From Pseudomonadota bacterium (GTDB lineage Bacteria > Myxococcota_A > Polyangia > GCA-2747355), in the NCBI GenBank assembly GCA_016711215.1, contig JADJTL010000007.1, positions 1 to 64,000 of the forward strand: 64,000 nucleotides of DNA, in the 5' to 3' direction. A program made the translations under genes and the position numbers. The notes beneath the pieces are model-generated. The model was not told the DNA's origin. It searched no databases and saw only the letters and a program-made list of their open reading frames with translations. Of this stretch, positions 31,427 through 42,497 are shown piece after piece. Positions within the stretch are counted from its first letter, which is position 1. Every line of letters starts with the position of its first letter.

Positions 31427-32934
31427 ACGAAGACCTCGGCCGTATCGCTGACCTGCGGAAGGGCCGTGCCCTCGCCCGAGCCGAGCGCCGCGCTCTCGGT
31501 CAAGCCGCCTGCAACCAGCAGCCATCCTGAAGCCAGCAGCGTGGTGCTGTGGCCGGCGCGGGGCAGTCGGAGACAGCAGTGCGCGCGCGCGTTGAAGCTG
31601 CCATTGCTGTCGATCTGCAGCTCCTCGAAGGAGTTGCTCGGCGAGCCGTTGAGGCTGAGCGCGAAGCCGCCGACGACCAGCACGCGGCCGTCGCGCAGCA
31701 GGCTCGTGGTATGGGCCCAGCGCGGCGTGCGCAGCTCGACGACCACGCTGGCGCCGCGCGCATCGACCCGCTCGACGGCTGCCGTCGCCGCTCCATCGTC
31801 GGTGAGCCCGCCGACGAGCAGAACGCTGCCGTCGCCAAGCAGCGTGGCCGTATGGTGGGCGCGGGCCACCTGCAGCGCCGGTCCGCCCGCCCACTGGGGC
31901 GCGCCAGGCAGGAGCAGCTCGGTGGTCGCCAGCGGGTGGTGGTCGGCGTCGAAGCCGCCGGCTACGATCAGGGTGGCATCGCCGAGCGCGGTGACCGTGA
32001 AGTTGCGCCGAGCCTGTCGCAGTCGGGGCAGGGGAGTGATCATCCCGCCGCGGTAGAGTTCGACGCCGTCGGTGACCGTAGCGCCGCTGCGGCCGCTGAC
32101 GAGCACGACCTGATCGGGACCGCGATCGGCTGCGGCGTGTCCGGTTCGGGTGGTGTCGAGCGGCGGGCCCTCGAAGAAGACGCCCGATCGCGCGCTGTAG
32201 AGCTCGGTGGCGGTCGTCGGCGGGGCTGCGGCCGCGCCAGCGTCGATGCTGCCGCCGGCGACGAGCACCGTGTCGTCCCGTGCGAGGTGCGTCGCCGAAT
32301 GCCCGAGGCGTGCCTGCTGCAGGCAGCCTCGCGGACGGTCGCATGGCGAGTCCTCGCTGAAGCGAAGGGCCTGCCCGTCGAGCCATTCGACGCTGGCCGT
32401 GGGGCTTGGCGCGCTCGTTTGCTCGGCCCGCCAGGGCGCGGTCGTTCCGCCCACCAAAAGCAGCGAGCCATCGCCCAGCGGCGTCGCTGTGTGAAAGGCG
32501 CGCCCCTCGACCATTCCGCGGCGCTTGCCACTGGCCGTGGCGGCGATGGCGCTGAAGCGCTCGAGGCGTCCAATGTAGAGCGCCAGCGTCCCCTCGCCGG
32601 CGCCGAGCGCCAGCGGCGCGCTGCGCCCGCGGCTGACCACGTTGCCCGCCGGTCCGAGCCCCTCGACGGTAATCGTCTGCCCGCGACCGACCGGGACGCC
32701 GCCGAGGCGACCACGACCCTCGCTGACCGCGAGCAGGAGCGGTCCGCTGCGGCCTTGACCGCCGGAGACCGTGAGGCGGAGCGTCTGGGCCACCCCCTCG
32801 AGGGGCGCCTCGAGGGGGTCCGGGGAGGCGACGAGCTGCAGGGTGACGTGGCCCTGCTGCTGCTCACAGGCGACCAGGGCGAGCGCGCTGGTCGCCAGCA
32901 GGCTCAGGGACTGAAGCGCGCGGAGGGATCGCAT
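31420..32934 (-). CDS. kelch-type beta-propeller lipoprotein
   Basis: 504 residues. The signal sequence ends in a good lipobox, 'LALVAC' (Cys23). A beta-rich N-terminal domain (about 25-115) is followed by kelch/galactose-oxidase-like blades, each of the form 'HTATLLGDGSVLLVGG', seen six or more times (also 'TTSLLRDGRVLVVGGF', 'SATHLARDDTVLVAGG'). Propeller lipoproteins of this kind are frequent in Myxococcota and may bind proteins or sugars outside the cell; no ligand can be read from the sequence. It is the third gene after the 250- and 332-residue envelope proteins in one run, 9 bases behind the latter. Confidence 0.8.
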   Translation of the reverse strand: MRSLRALQSLSLLATSALALVACEQQQGHVTLQLVASPDPLEAPLEGVAQTLRLTVSGGQGRSGPLLLAVSEGRGRLGGVPVGRGQTITVEGLGPAGNVVSRGRSAPLALGAGEGTLALYIGRLERFSAIAATASGKRRGMVEGRAFHTATPLGDGSLLLVGGTTAPWRAEQTSAPSPTASVEWLDGQALRFSEDSPCDRPRGCLQQARLGHSATHLARDDTVLVAGGSIDAGAAAAPPTTATELYSARSGVFFEGPPLDTTRTGHAAADRGPDQVVLVSGRSGATVTDGVELYRGGMITPLPRLRQARRNFTVTALGDATLIVAGGFDADHHPLATTELLLPGAPQWAGGPALQVARAHHTATLLGDGSVLLVGGLTDDGAATAAVERVDARGASVVVELRTPRWAHTTSLLRDGRVLVVGGFALSLNGSPSNSFEELQIDSNGSFNARAHCCLRLPRAGHSTTLLASGWLLVAGGLTESAALGSGEGTALPQVSDTAEVFVY

Positions 32935-32943
32935 CTGGAGCGG

Positions 32944-33942
32944 CTACCAGCGCACGTCCAGCGCCACGACGTCGCGCTGCAGGGCGAGGGGCACGGCCGT
33001 GGCCACGCCTCCCACGACAATCGCGGCCGCGACCCAGACATACCAGCGCGCGTACCAGGCGCGGGGCGGGGCTGTCGCCGGGCGCGGCTGAGCCGCCGGC
33101 GACGCCGGCAGGACGGGCGCCTTTACCCCTACCTGGGCCCCTGCCTCGACCCGCGCCTCGAGCCACGCCTTGAGCTTCACCCCGAGCTCGCGCGCGCGCG
33201 CTTGGGCGGCGGCCGCCGGCGCAATGCTGATGCTGCTGGCATCGATCAGGGTGTAGTGCAGCGCCCCTCGCTCGAGGGCCAGGCCCTTGAGCAGAACCGT
33301 TCCCTCCTGCGGCGTGTCCGCGGCGAGCACGATCGCGTAGCGCGCCTCGGGCTGCAGTCCGAAGAGGGCTGTCAGCTCCGTGCTCGGCGGCGGCGTCGCC
33401 GCCTCCGGCTCATGCTCGAGCGCTCGGGCGAAGGCCTCGCGCACCTGGGGGCTGTAGTGCGCGTCGAGGATGAGCTCGGCATCGAGTTGATGCGCGCGCC
33501 GGAAATCCTCACCCGCCAGGTCGGGTCGCGACTGGTTGAGCCCCGCGATGGCTCGCAGCAGGTGGAGCTGCGCCAGCAGCGCCGGCTCATAGAAGCGCAC
33601 GAAGGCGCTGCGAGCGAGCGCGAGCGCCTCGTCGACCTTGCGCGCCGCGACGTCGTCGGCGAGCGCCAACAGCGCCTGACGGCCCTCCTCGCGCAGCGCC
33701 TTGATGCGCGCCGTCACGCCGGTTTCGGCGTCGCGTTGTTGCATCAGCGGGGTCAGGGCCGCGAGCGGTATGACCTGAAATCGTGGCGAGTTGAGGAGCT
33801 CGCGGGCGGCCAGCCCGACGAGGTCCGAGGGGCCTGAGTCAGCCAGCAGCAAGAGGCGTGAACGAGGCCGAACTGGCGCGGCCAGGCAGAGGCCGCCCAG
33901 GAGCAGCAGAGCTGGTGGCAGCAGCGCGAGGCGGGCCGTCAT
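32944..33942 (-). CDS. exported or membrane protein with C-terminal transmembrane helix, unknown
   Basis: 332 residues from ATG 33942; an open frame continues upstream but overlaps the next gene and has no support. A signal-like helix (about 5-22) is followed by a helical, Ala/Leu/Glu-rich region with TPR-like spacing ('FVRFYEPALLAQLHLLRAIAGL'-type, shortened) and a beta-rich part. Near the C-terminus 'WYVWVAAAIVVGGVATAVPLAL' is a single transmembrane helix with a short tail. The C-terminal TM after a Pro/Ala linker is a pattern seen in myxobacterial PEGA/TPR proteins. I do not recognise a family. Neighbours suggest an envelope role. Confidence 0.65.
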   Translation of the reverse strand: MTARLALLPPALLLLGGLCLAAPVRPRSRLLLLADSGPSDLVGLAARELLNSPRFQVIPLAALTPLMQQRDAETGVTARIKALREEGRQALLALADDVAARKVDEALALARSAFVRFYEPALLAQLHLLRAIAGLNQSRPDLAGEDFRRAHQLDAELILDAHYSPQVREAFARALEHEPEAATPPPSTELTALFGLQPEARYAIVLAADTPQEGTVLLKGLALERGALHYTLIDASSISIAPAAAAQARARELGVKLKAWLEARVEAGAQVGVKAPVLPASPAAQPRPATAPPRAWYARWYVWVAAAIVVGGVATAVPLALQRDVVALDVRW

Positions 33943-33988
33943 GTGGTGCCGCGGATGGCTCAGGGCGCGAGAGAGGCGCCGGCTTCCG

Positions 33989-34678
33989 CTACTCGCCGTG
34001 GCAGCTCGCGGTGATCGACTTGACGTCACGGCAGAGCAGGCCGGTCGCGCGGGCGTCGGCGCGTGTTGCGCCTCCGTCGGTCGCGACGCCCGCATCGCCG
34101 GCCGCCGAGCCGCTCCTCGCCAGGACCGCCTGGCCGCAGAATGCGACGACCAGCGGCTTGAAATTCTGGGCGTTGGAATGGATGCGGAACTGGGCGTGGT
34201 CCTCACCGACGCTGGCCGGCGCCCAGTCGGTCTTGATCGCGATGATCTCGCCCGGGGCGAGCTCCTTCTTCTCGATCGCCGCCTCCTGGAAGGAGCAGCG
34301 CTCGTCGCCATAGATCTGAACCTTCTCGATCACCAGCGTTTGCTTGCCCGTCGAGCAGTTCGTCAGGTTGAGGTTGATTTGGGACGGCCCGGGGCAGTTA
34401 CCAGTGTCCTTGCAGTTCGGTATCACGCCATAGGTCCAGGCGGTCGGGTTGCCGATGTCAGGACAGATCTGGGGCTGCGCGCAGTTGTACTGCTTGTACT
34501 CGAGCACCTGCTGGGCGGGGCTCCGGCCCTCGAATTCGGCCACGCCGATCCCCTGCGGCGGGCAGGCACGCTTGGCGTCGCCCGCGCCGTCCGAGCAGGC
34601 GCCGAGCGCCGCCAGCACGCAACCGCCCACGACCATGATCCATCGCTCCATGATCCATCGCTCTGCTCTCATGCTCAT
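33989..34678 (-). CDS. Cys-containing lipoprotein, unknown
   Basis: 229 residues from ATG 34678, with GGAGG 5 bases upstream. The signal sequence ends in the lipobox 'LAALGAC'. The mature part has about eight Cys and a beta-sandwich look ('LNLTNCSTGKQTLVIEKVQIYGDERC' shortened; 'LAPGEIIAIKTDWAPASVGED'), reminiscent of the HYDIN/choice-of-anchor type domain with 'ALVIEKV...' strands. The signal sequence contains ERWIM twice, the result of a 15-bp duplication at 34634-34663. It heads a three-gene run and stands 109 bases after the sigma-54 activator gene. Confidence 0.7.
   Translation of the reverse strand: MSMRAERWIMERWIMVVGGCVLAALGACSDGAGDAKRACPPQGIGVAEFEGRSPAQQVLEYKQYNCAQPQICPDIGNPTAWTYGVIPNCKDTGNCPGPSQINLNLTNCSTGKQTLVIEKVQIYGDERCSFQEAAIEKKELAPGEIIAIKTDWAPASVGEDHAQFRIHSNAQNFKPLVVAFCGQAVLARSGSAAGDAGVATDGGATRADARATGLLCRDVKSITASCHGE
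34634..34663. repeat. 15-bp tandem duplication inside a signal-peptide coding region
   Basis: CATGATCCATCGCTC occurs exactly twice, at 34634-34648 and 34649-34663. It adds five residues (ERWIM) to the lipoprotein signal sequence in frame. Confidence 0.95.
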
Positions 34679-34786
34679 CGCAGCCTCCAAGTAGGTAGCG
34701 CAAGATCGACTCAGACCCTGCATCGAGCCGAAGCCCTGCAAAAGCCCAAGCTGCGCCGGTTCGTCGCGCGCTGAGACCTCGTCGGT

Positions 34787-36163
<1,377 letters not shown>

Positions 36164-36199
36164 CCGAGAAACCTCCCCGACGAATGCAGCAGCTCGGCT

Positions 36200-38383
36200 C
36201 TAGGGAGCCGTCTTGAGCTTCGCCAGCGCCGCGGCGGCGGCCGCGTGCCGTGGATCCGCGGCCAACGCGGCGGTCAGGGCCGCCCGAGCCTCAGCGGGTT
36301 GCTGGCGCTCGAGAAAGATCTGGCCGAGGTAGTAGTAAGCTTCAGCGAAGTTCGGTCGCAGCGCGACCGCGCGTTGATAGGCGGCCACGGCCTCGTCGAC
36401 GCGTCCCGTATTGTAGAGGGCAAAGCCCCGGTAGTAATGCGCGAGCTCGTTGTTCGGTTGGTCGGTCGCCGCCTGATCGAGGGCCTTGAGGGCCGCGGGG
36501 TACATGCGCAGGCGGGCGTAGGCGAAGCCGAGGGCGATGCGGGCGCTCGTATGACGAGGGTTGGCCTTGATCGCCTCGAGGTATTCGCCGATCTCGAGCT
36601 GGGTCTTCTTCAGGCGGAAGTAGATGTCCCCGAGCTTGTAGTGCACTTCGGCGCGCAGCGAGGGATCGGCGCTGGCCGCGGCCCGATAGGCGCGCAGCGC
36701 CGCATCGTAATTCCCCGCGACGTGATAGGCCTCGCCCAGGCGAAACTGCGCGCCGCTGTGACGCGAATCGAAGGCGGTGGCTCGCTCATACGAGGCAATC
36801 GCGTCGTTGTGGCGCCCGAGCGCATAGAGCACCTCGCCGAGGCCAAAGTGCGCGTCAGCGTTCCTCGGATCGAGCTCCAGCGCCGCGCGGTATTGCGCGA
36901 TGGCCTGGTCGGTCTCGCCGCTGTTGGCCAGCACCTCCGCGAGCACGAGGCGTGCCATCAGGTCTTCGGGATGGCTGCGCACGACGGCGCTGAGCTCGCG
37001 GGCCGCACGATCGCTATCTCCGCTGCGCGCCAGGGCGACGCCCATGAAGCGGCGCGCATCGCTATCGCCGGGCTCGAGATCGAGGGCTGCGGTCAGGGCG
37101 ACCTTGGCCTCGTTGATTTCGCCAAGGCGAATCAATGCCTCACCGAGCAGCCGGTGCGCCTCGGCCATCGCGGGATTGATCAAGATCGCGTCGCGCAGGT
37201 GGCGCACGGCCTCCCTGGTGCGCCCGGTGCGCAGCGAGGCCACGCCGAGGTTGAAGACCGCCGGGCCGAACTTGGGGTCGGTGCGGAGTGCCGCCGCAAA
37301 GGCGCGGTGCATCGCCTCGTTGCGTCCGAGGCGCCCAAGCGCGACCCCGAGGTTGTTCAGCGCCAGGGTATAGCGCGGCCGCTCTTGCAGCGCGCGGCGG
37401 TAGGCCTTGGCGGCCGCCGTGAATTGCCCGAGGCGGAAGAGGCAGACGCCGCGGTTATAGAGCACGTCGGCGTCCTTGGGCGCGACCTTGAGCGCCGCGT
37501 CGTAGGCGACGAGGGCGGAGTCACGGTCACCGGCCGAGAGCAGCAGGTTGCCGAGGTTATTGCGCGCGGCGATGAGCTTCGGATCGAGCGCGATGGCCTT
37601 GCGGTAGGCGCTTTCGGCGGCATCGCGCTCCAGCGCCTGAGCGTGCGCCTCGGCCAGGTGAAGGAGGGCCTCCGCGGAGTCCGGGGCGCTGTTAACAGCC
37701 TGCCGGAAGGCGGCGATGGCCTCCTGAGGAAGTCCGCGTTGACGATAGGTAATGCCGAGATTCATCCAGGCGGCATAGGAGTGTGGCGCGAGATCGGTGG
37801 CCTTGAGGAAGGCCGCCAAGGCCTCGGCGAGACGGCCGCGGCGGTGAAGTGCCACGCCGAGCTCGAGCTGTGCGGTCGCGTCGTCGGCACGCGCGGCCAC
37901 GGCCGCCCGCAGGGCCGGAAGAGCGGTGTCGAGGTCGCCGAGGCGCAACGCAACACCGCCCAGCTCGCGGGCCACCGCCGCGTCGTTGGGGTCGCGCGCC
38001 AGAGCGGCGCGTAGGCGCGTCAGCGATGCGCGCAGGGTCGCCTCGTCGACAGCGACGGTAATGCCCGCCAGCTCTGCGCTTGGTTCCTTGGTGGCGAGCT
38101 CCGCGCTCGCTGGGTCGCTGCCGCTCGCCGCTGCCGCCTGCGTGACGGCGTCTCGCGCAAGCTTGCCCGCGATGCCGGGCACGTTGGCCCAGGGCCGCGC
38201 ACGCGCGCCTGCTGTTGGCGCGCCGGGCGCGGGCGCCGAGCGTGTCGCCGGCAGGCTGTGGGCGCGGCGTGGGTGCGCCGTGGAACGCTTGGTTCGCGCC
38301 GGGGCGGCGGTGCCGTCGCTAGGAGCGGCGGCGAGCAAGAGGAGCCCGCCCAGGGCGCCGACTGTGAAGACTTGGTGCCGCAT
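36200..38383 (-). CDS. large periplasmic TPR protein at the end of the Glt-like operon
   Basis: 727 residues from ATG 38383, which overlaps the preceding stop by one base (TGATG). A signal sequence (about 1-25) is followed by a Pro/Ala/Arg linker. About 16 tandem tetratricopeptide repeats fill the rest (for example 'AEALLHLAEAHAQALERD', 'AYHVAGNYDAALRAYRAA', 'AEAYYYLGQIFLERQQ'). The protein would be a long superhelical scaffold in the periplasm. TPR proteins of this size belong to the Glt machinery of M. xanthus, but repeats make orthology hard to judge. It is coupled to the lipoprotein gene before it and followed by the FHA sigma-54 activator. Confidence 0.82.
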   Translation of the reverse strand: MRHQVFTVGALGGLLLLAAAPSDGTAAPARTKRSTAHPRRAHSLPATRSAPAPGAPTAGARARPWANVPGIAGKLARDAVTQAAAASGSDPASAELATKEPSAELAGITVAVDEATLRASLTRLRAALARDPNDAAVARELGGVALRLGDLDTALPALRAAVAARADDATAQLELGVALHRRGRLAEALAAFLKATDLAPHSYAAWMNLGITYRQRGLPQEAIAAFRQAVNSAPDSAEALLHLAEAHAQALERDAAESAYRKAIALDPKLIAARNNLGNLLLSAGDRDSALVAYDAALKVAPKDADVLYNRGVCLFRLGQFTAAAKAYRRALQERPRYTLALNNLGVALGRLGRNEAMHRAFAAALRTDPKFGPAVFNLGVASLRTGRTREAVRHLRDAILINPAMAEAHRLLGEALIRLGEINEAKVALTAALDLEPGDSDARRFMGVALARSGDSDRAARELSAVVRSHPEDLMARLVLAEVLANSGETDQAIAQYRAALELDPRNADAHFGLGEVLYALGRHNDAIASYERATAFDSRHSGAQFRLGEAYHVAGNYDAALRAYRAAASADPSLRAEVHYKLGDIYFRLKKTQLEIGEYLEAIKANPRHTSARIALGFAYARLRMYPAALKALDQAATDQPNNELAHYYRGFALYNTGRVDEAVAAYQRAVALRPNFAEAYYYLGQIFLERQQPAEARAALTAALAADPRHAAAAAALAKLKTAP

Positions 38384-39087
38384 CAGTCCACCCACAAGAC
38401 CGTGTTGTGATCGCCGGTCTGAGCGACGACGCGGCGACGGAGCTCCCACCAGCGCAGCTCCTTCTTTCGCGCCGCTTCGCGCAGGCGCTTGACGCGCTTG
38501 CCTTCTCGGTCGTAGCGCGCCTGGAGCCGCTCGTACTGCCGGCGGAAATCCTTGAGCGAGAAGTGCTTGCCGCTCGGCAGGTCCTCTCGCTGCACCAGCT
38601 GCGCCTTGGTCAGCTCAATCGCCGCCCGGGCGACGACCAGGCCGAGGCGTCGCAGCTCGATCTGGGCCTCGGCCCAATCGCGCAGCTCCTCGAGGTAGCC
38701 GACCCAGGCCTCGGCGAGCCGGACGCCCGCGCGGCTCCCGCGCTTCTTGGCCCGCGCGGCGCTGCGCTCGGTGACGCGGATCTGCTGCTCGGTGTCGCGC
38801 AGCGCGTCCTCGGCCTCGTCGAGCTGGTCGAGCGCGATGACCGTCTCGTTCTCGGCGTCATAGACCGTGATCTGACCCTGGCGCGAGACGTCGCGCAGCA
38901 TGCTGCGCTGGACGACGTGGGCCAGGCTGGCATCACCACAGGCAGCGAGAAGCGGCAGGGTGAAGACGAGGGCGTGCCAAGCGCAGGCGCGGCGCAGGAG
39001 CCCCGCCATACGGCGTGCGCGCGCCGATAAGCTGCTGGGGTGGCCGGCTCGCTCAGGACGGAGAATAGGAGGAACGTTCAGTCTCAC
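38383..39087 (-). CDS. coiled-coil lipoprotein in the Glt-like operon
   Basis: 234 residues from GTG 39087, overlapping the previous stop as GTGA. ATG 39009 would give a cleaner signal sequence that begins MAGLLRRACAW and ends in the lipobox 'LPLLAAC'. The mature protein is highly charged and helical, probably coiled coil, with many Arg/Glu heptad-like positions ('LDEAEDALRDTEQQIRVTE', 'RYDREGKRVKRLREAARKKE'). I do not know the family. Coupled translation on both sides shows it belongs to the operon; a periplasmic spacer or adaptor fixed to a membrane is an inference. Confidence 0.72.
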   Translation of the reverse strand: MRLNVPPILRPERAGHPSSLSARARRMAGLLRRACAWHALVFTLPLLAACGDASLAHVVQRSMLRDVSRQGQITVYDAENETVIALDQLDEAEDALRDTEQQIRVTERSAARAKKRGSRAGVRLAEAWVGYLEELRDWAEAQIELRRLGLVVARAAIELTKAQLVQREDLPSGKHFSLKDFRRQYERLQARYDREGKRVKRLREAARKKELRWWELRRRVVAQTGDHNTVLWVD

Positions 39088-42000
39088 GCGCTGCCTCCCA
39101 CGATGCGCAGGGCGTCGGGAATGAGGGCGGGGTCGCTGTCGCTGAGCGCGCCCAGGTTCGGCACGGCGCGCAGATCAGTCTGAGCGTCACTCTTGTAGCC
39201 GAAGCTGATCAACAGCGCTGCGCGATTGACGCGGGCGGCGCGGTGGCTCGGATCGAGCTTGAGGGCCTTCGAGAGCAGCGCATAGGCCTCCTGGGGGTTG
39301 CCCAGCCGGGCCTGAGCGGCGGCCAGCAGATTGAGCAACGACGCGGTCTCTCGCAGCTCGAGACCCTTGGAGAAGATCAGCTGGGCCATGTAGGGGTCGC
39401 CCGCAGCCAGGTAGAGCGTGCCCAGCTGCTCGATCGCAGCCGCGTCGTTCGGCTGCTGCGCCAGCTTGAGCTGGAGTTCTCGGCTGCCGCTCGGTGTGAC
39501 CTGCTGTGCCGAGACCGTCGCCGACCGGGTCTGCGGATCGCCGCTGGGCGCCCGACCGGCGAGGCAGGCCTGGGCTGCCGGCGAGAGGACCTTGAGCCGG
39601 CGGGCGGCCGCGGCGCATTGGGCGATCGCCTGTTTGGCCTCGGCCTCCAGCGGCGCGGCCTGGGCCGCGAGCGCCTGGCGTACCTGCTTCGCTGCATCTG
39701 GAGGGAGATCGGGTGGGAGCGGGAGCTCGCGTAGCGCCAGCGCTGCGGCCTCGTCCACCGCTGCCAGGCGGCCGAGCGCGGCGACCGTCCAGGTGCCGCT
39801 GCCGAGGGCACCAACGCCGGTGTAGGCCTGCCTCGCCTGCGCCATCAGGCCAAGCTTTTGCTGGAGCGTCGCCCCGAGTTGGCTCAGGTCGCTGCTGAGC
39901 TGCGCGGCCTCGAAGGCCTTGTAGGTGATCTCACCGAGGTAGAGCTGAGCCGCGGCCGCCGCCTCGCGGTCGGCGTCGTTGCCGGCGCCGCCGTTGACGG
40001 CGGCATCCTGCAGCTGCTGCTGCGCGGGAGCGAGCTGGTCCTGGCGAAAGAGGGCGTAGCCCAACAAGTAGGACAGGTCAGGTGAGGCTGCGCCCGCGCC
40101 CTGAGCGCGTTGCAGCAGTCCGACGACGCTGCCCCAGTCGCTGGCATCGACGTGGAGCCGGGCGATGCGCACGGCGAGCTCCGCCTTCTGCGTCGGTGTG
40201 ACCGGCAGGCGCAGCAGGACATTGAGGTTCTGCTCGGCGTGATTGCGGTCACCGAGTCCCGCGCGAATCTGGCCAGCGGCGAGGTGAAGGTCGGCGGCTG
40301 CCTTGCCCTGCCGGAAGCGGGCAGCCGCCTCGAGGTAGCCGGCCCCGCGGGTGAACTGCAGCGAATCGAGCGCGATCTTGCCCATCGTCGAGAGCACATC
40401 GGGGAGCTCTTCGGCGTTGGGATAGGCGCGGCGCAGCTTCTCCCCGACCTCGAAGACCTTCTCCGGGTCGCGGGAATTACGGGCGGCGACGAAGGCGTTG
40501 AGCAGGGCCTTCTTGCCCAGGGTCGTACCCTTGTAGGTCTCGGCGATCTGTTCGAGCTGGGCCGTGCCCTCGGCGTCGCCCTGCTCCTCGCCGGCCTTGA
40601 TCGTCTCGGCGCGCAGCAGGTTTTCCTCGGCGCCCTGGACGATCGCCGCCAACTCGCCGCGAAACGCCGCGTCGCCGAGGTCGGCGAGTCGCTGCAGCCG
40701 TTTGCCGGTGACGATCAGGCCCTCGAAGTCCTCTTGGTTGCGGTACGAGTCGAGGACCAGGTGGGCCGCGACCGTCGCTTCCCGCGAACGCGTGAACTCG
40801 TCGACGAAGGCGGTGAAGAGGCGTATCGCTTGGTTGAAGTCGCCTGCGTCGTAGTAGGTGCGCGCGATGTTGAACTTGACCTCGCGCGCATTGTCCCCGC
40901 GCGGAAACTCCCGCAGATAGAGCTCGCCGGCGCGGCGCAGACCGGCGCGCGCCTGCTCGACGTCGAGGCGCGAGAGCTTCTCCGTCCCCTTGAGCGCGTC
41001 GAAGTAGGCGACCACCGCCGTGTAGACCGACACCCTGCGCTCGTCACCGCGCTGCGTGGTAGCCGAGCGCTCGTATTCGCGGCCGGCCGCGAGCTGGCGC
41101 TTGGCCGAGTAAAGCGCGTCGGCGAGGTTGCCGCGAATCGCCGGTGCGTGCTTGCTGGTGGCGAAGAAGGAGAGGTAGGCCTCGTTGGCCCGGGCAGCCT
41201 TCAGGTAGAGTTCTTCGTCCTTCTTCTCCGTGGCGAGCTGCTGCATCTGCGTCGCAATGTAGCGGGTGTAGCCCTCGAAGGCGCGGTAGAGCTGGGCGCG
41301 CTCCTTCTCCGCCAGCGCGGCGTTGTAATAGCGCCGCCGGATGACGCTCACCAAGGCTTCGACATCTTGCGCGCCGTCGCGGTAGAGCTTGCCATTGGTC
41401 ACCGCCTCATAGAGGCGATTGGCGTACTCAACGGCGTCCTCGAGATCGCCGCTGAGGGTGAGTATCTCGCGATACACCATCGCCGCCGAGACCCAGTTCT
41501 GGCGCACGTAGTAACGATTGCCGAGCTTGTCCAGCGCGGCGAGGTAGGTCGTCTTGGTATCGGCTCGTTGGCGGAAGTAGTCGAGCGCCTTCTCGGGCTT
41601 GTAGACCTCGGTGAAACAAAAGACCGAGTCGACGAGGGCCTCACGACGCAGGTCGATCTTGGCACCGCCCGAGGTCTGGGTCGTCTTGTTGGCGAAGAAG
41701 GTTTGCGCCGCGCGGATCGACCCCTCGAAGAGCGTCAGCGCGCCCTTGAAGTCGGCGCGATTGATTCGGCACCAGCCGAGCTTGTAGCGCGCCATCGCAT
41801 GAACGCGCGTCTCGGGGCCCTCGAGGACCATGCGGTAGAATTTCTCAGCGTCGTCGAGCTGGGCGCGGTCGAAGTGGTAGTCGCCCATCACCAGCAGGCC
41901 CTCGAGGCGGTACTCGCTCTTGGGATACTTGTCCGCGAGGTCCTGATAGGTGCGGAGCATTTGGTCGTAGTCGCCAAGCTCGCGCATCTCGTGCGCCATG

Positions 42001-42497
42001 AAGAAGAGCACCTTGTCGCCGTCGGGATAGTCCGGATAGAGATTGAGCAGGCGGCGATAGGTGGCGATCGCTTGATTCTTGAGCAGGCGGGTCTGCACCG
42101 AGACGACACCGCCGGTGTTCTTCGCCGTGCTCTGAGCCAGCACGAGCTGGTACTGATAACGGGCCTGCTCGACGTAAAGCTCGGCGAGGCGGTTGAAGAG
42201 GTCGGGAAGATAGCGAGCGCCGCGAGCGCGGGTGATCAGGGTCTTGGTGGTGCGCAGCGCGAAGCGCACTTTTCCGATATCACGCTGCAGGCGCGCGACT
42301 TCATCATCGACTCCGGGGCGACGTGGCGGCGTCGCGCAGCTAGCCAGGAGGCAGGCGAGCAGGCCCCCACGGCACAGCCCCCGGAGGATGCGCGGGGCGG
42401 TGGCGCCGAGGCGCCGCGACCGGTCGCCCGTCGCATGCGGCGGGATCAAGGACGGCTCCGGGCGCGCGGAGTGGCCGCAGGGGCGCTCATTCGACAC
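39084..42497 (-). CDS. giant TPR-repeat lipoprotein, GltD/GltE-type
   Basis: 1137 residues from GTG 42497, which overlaps the gltC-like stop by 11 bases; an open frame 13 codons longer exists. The signal sequence ends in the lipobox 'LLASC'. More than twenty TPR-like helical pairs run through the protein ('AIATYRRLLNLYPDYPDGDK' shortened, 'ALTLFEGSIRAAQTFF', 'PYMAQLIFSKGLELRE'). In M. xanthus the gliding complex includes the TPR proteins AgmU/GltD and AglT/GltE; size and position next to a GltC-like gene suggest this role here, but which of the two it matches cannot be decided by eye. It is an outer-membrane-bound scaffold facing the periplasm, judging by the lipobox. Confidence 0.75.
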   Translation of the reverse strand: MSNERPCGHSARPEPSLIPPHATGDRSRRLGATAPRILRGLCRGGLLACLLASCATPPRRPGVDDEVARLQRDIGKVRFALRTTKTLITRARGARYLPDLFNRLAELYVEQARYQYQLVLAQSTAKNTGGVVSVQTRLLKNQAIATYRRLLNLYPDYPDGDKVLFFMAHEMRELGDYDQMLRTYQDLADKYPKSEYRLEGLLVMGDYHFDRAQLDDAEKFYRMVLEGPETRVHAMARYKLGWCRINRADFKGALTLFEGSIRAAQTFFANKTTQTSGGAKIDLRREALVDSVFCFTEVYKPEKALDYFRQRADTKTTYLAALDKLGNRYYVRQNWVSAAMVYREILTLSGDLEDAVEYANRLYEAVTNGKLYRDGAQDVEALVSVIRRRYYNAALAEKERAQLYRAFEGYTRYIATQMQQLATEKKDEELYLKAARANEAYLSFFATSKHAPAIRGNLADALYSAKRQLAAGREYERSATTQRGDERRVSVYTAVVAYFDALKGTEKLSRLDVEQARAGLRRAGELYLREFPRGDNAREVKFNIARTYYDAGDFNQAIRLFTAFVDEFTRSREATVAAHLVLDSYRNQEDFEGLIVTGKRLQRLADLGDAAFRGELAAIVQGAEENLLRAETIKAGEEQGDAEGTAQLEQIAETYKGTTLGKKALLNAFVAARNSRDPEKVFEVGEKLRRAYPNAEELPDVLSTMGKIALDSLQFTRGAGYLEAAARFRQGKAAADLHLAAGQIRAGLGDRNHAEQNLNVLLRLPVTPTQKAELAVRIARLHVDASDWGSVVGLLQRAQGAGAASPDLSYLLGYALFRQDQLAPAQQQLQDAAVNGGAGNDADREAAAAAQLYLGEITYKAFEAAQLSSDLSQLGATLQQKLGLMAQARQAYTGVGALGSGTWTVAALGRLAAVDEAAALALRELPLPPDLPPDAAKQVRQALAAQAAPLEAEAKQAIAQCAAAARRLKVLSPAAQACLAGRAPSGDPQTRSATVSAQQVTPSGSRELQLKLAQQPNDAAAIEQLGTLYLAAGDPYMAQLIFSKGLELRETASLLNLLAAAQARLGNPQEAYALLSKALKLDPSHRAARVNRAALLISFGYKSDAQTDLRAVPNLGALSDSDPALIPDALRIVGGSA

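Noticed and set aside
31549..33837. 762-codon plus-strand frame across the kelch-like and 332-residue genes
   Set aside because: It spans two well-supported minus-strand genes and shows no domain pattern.
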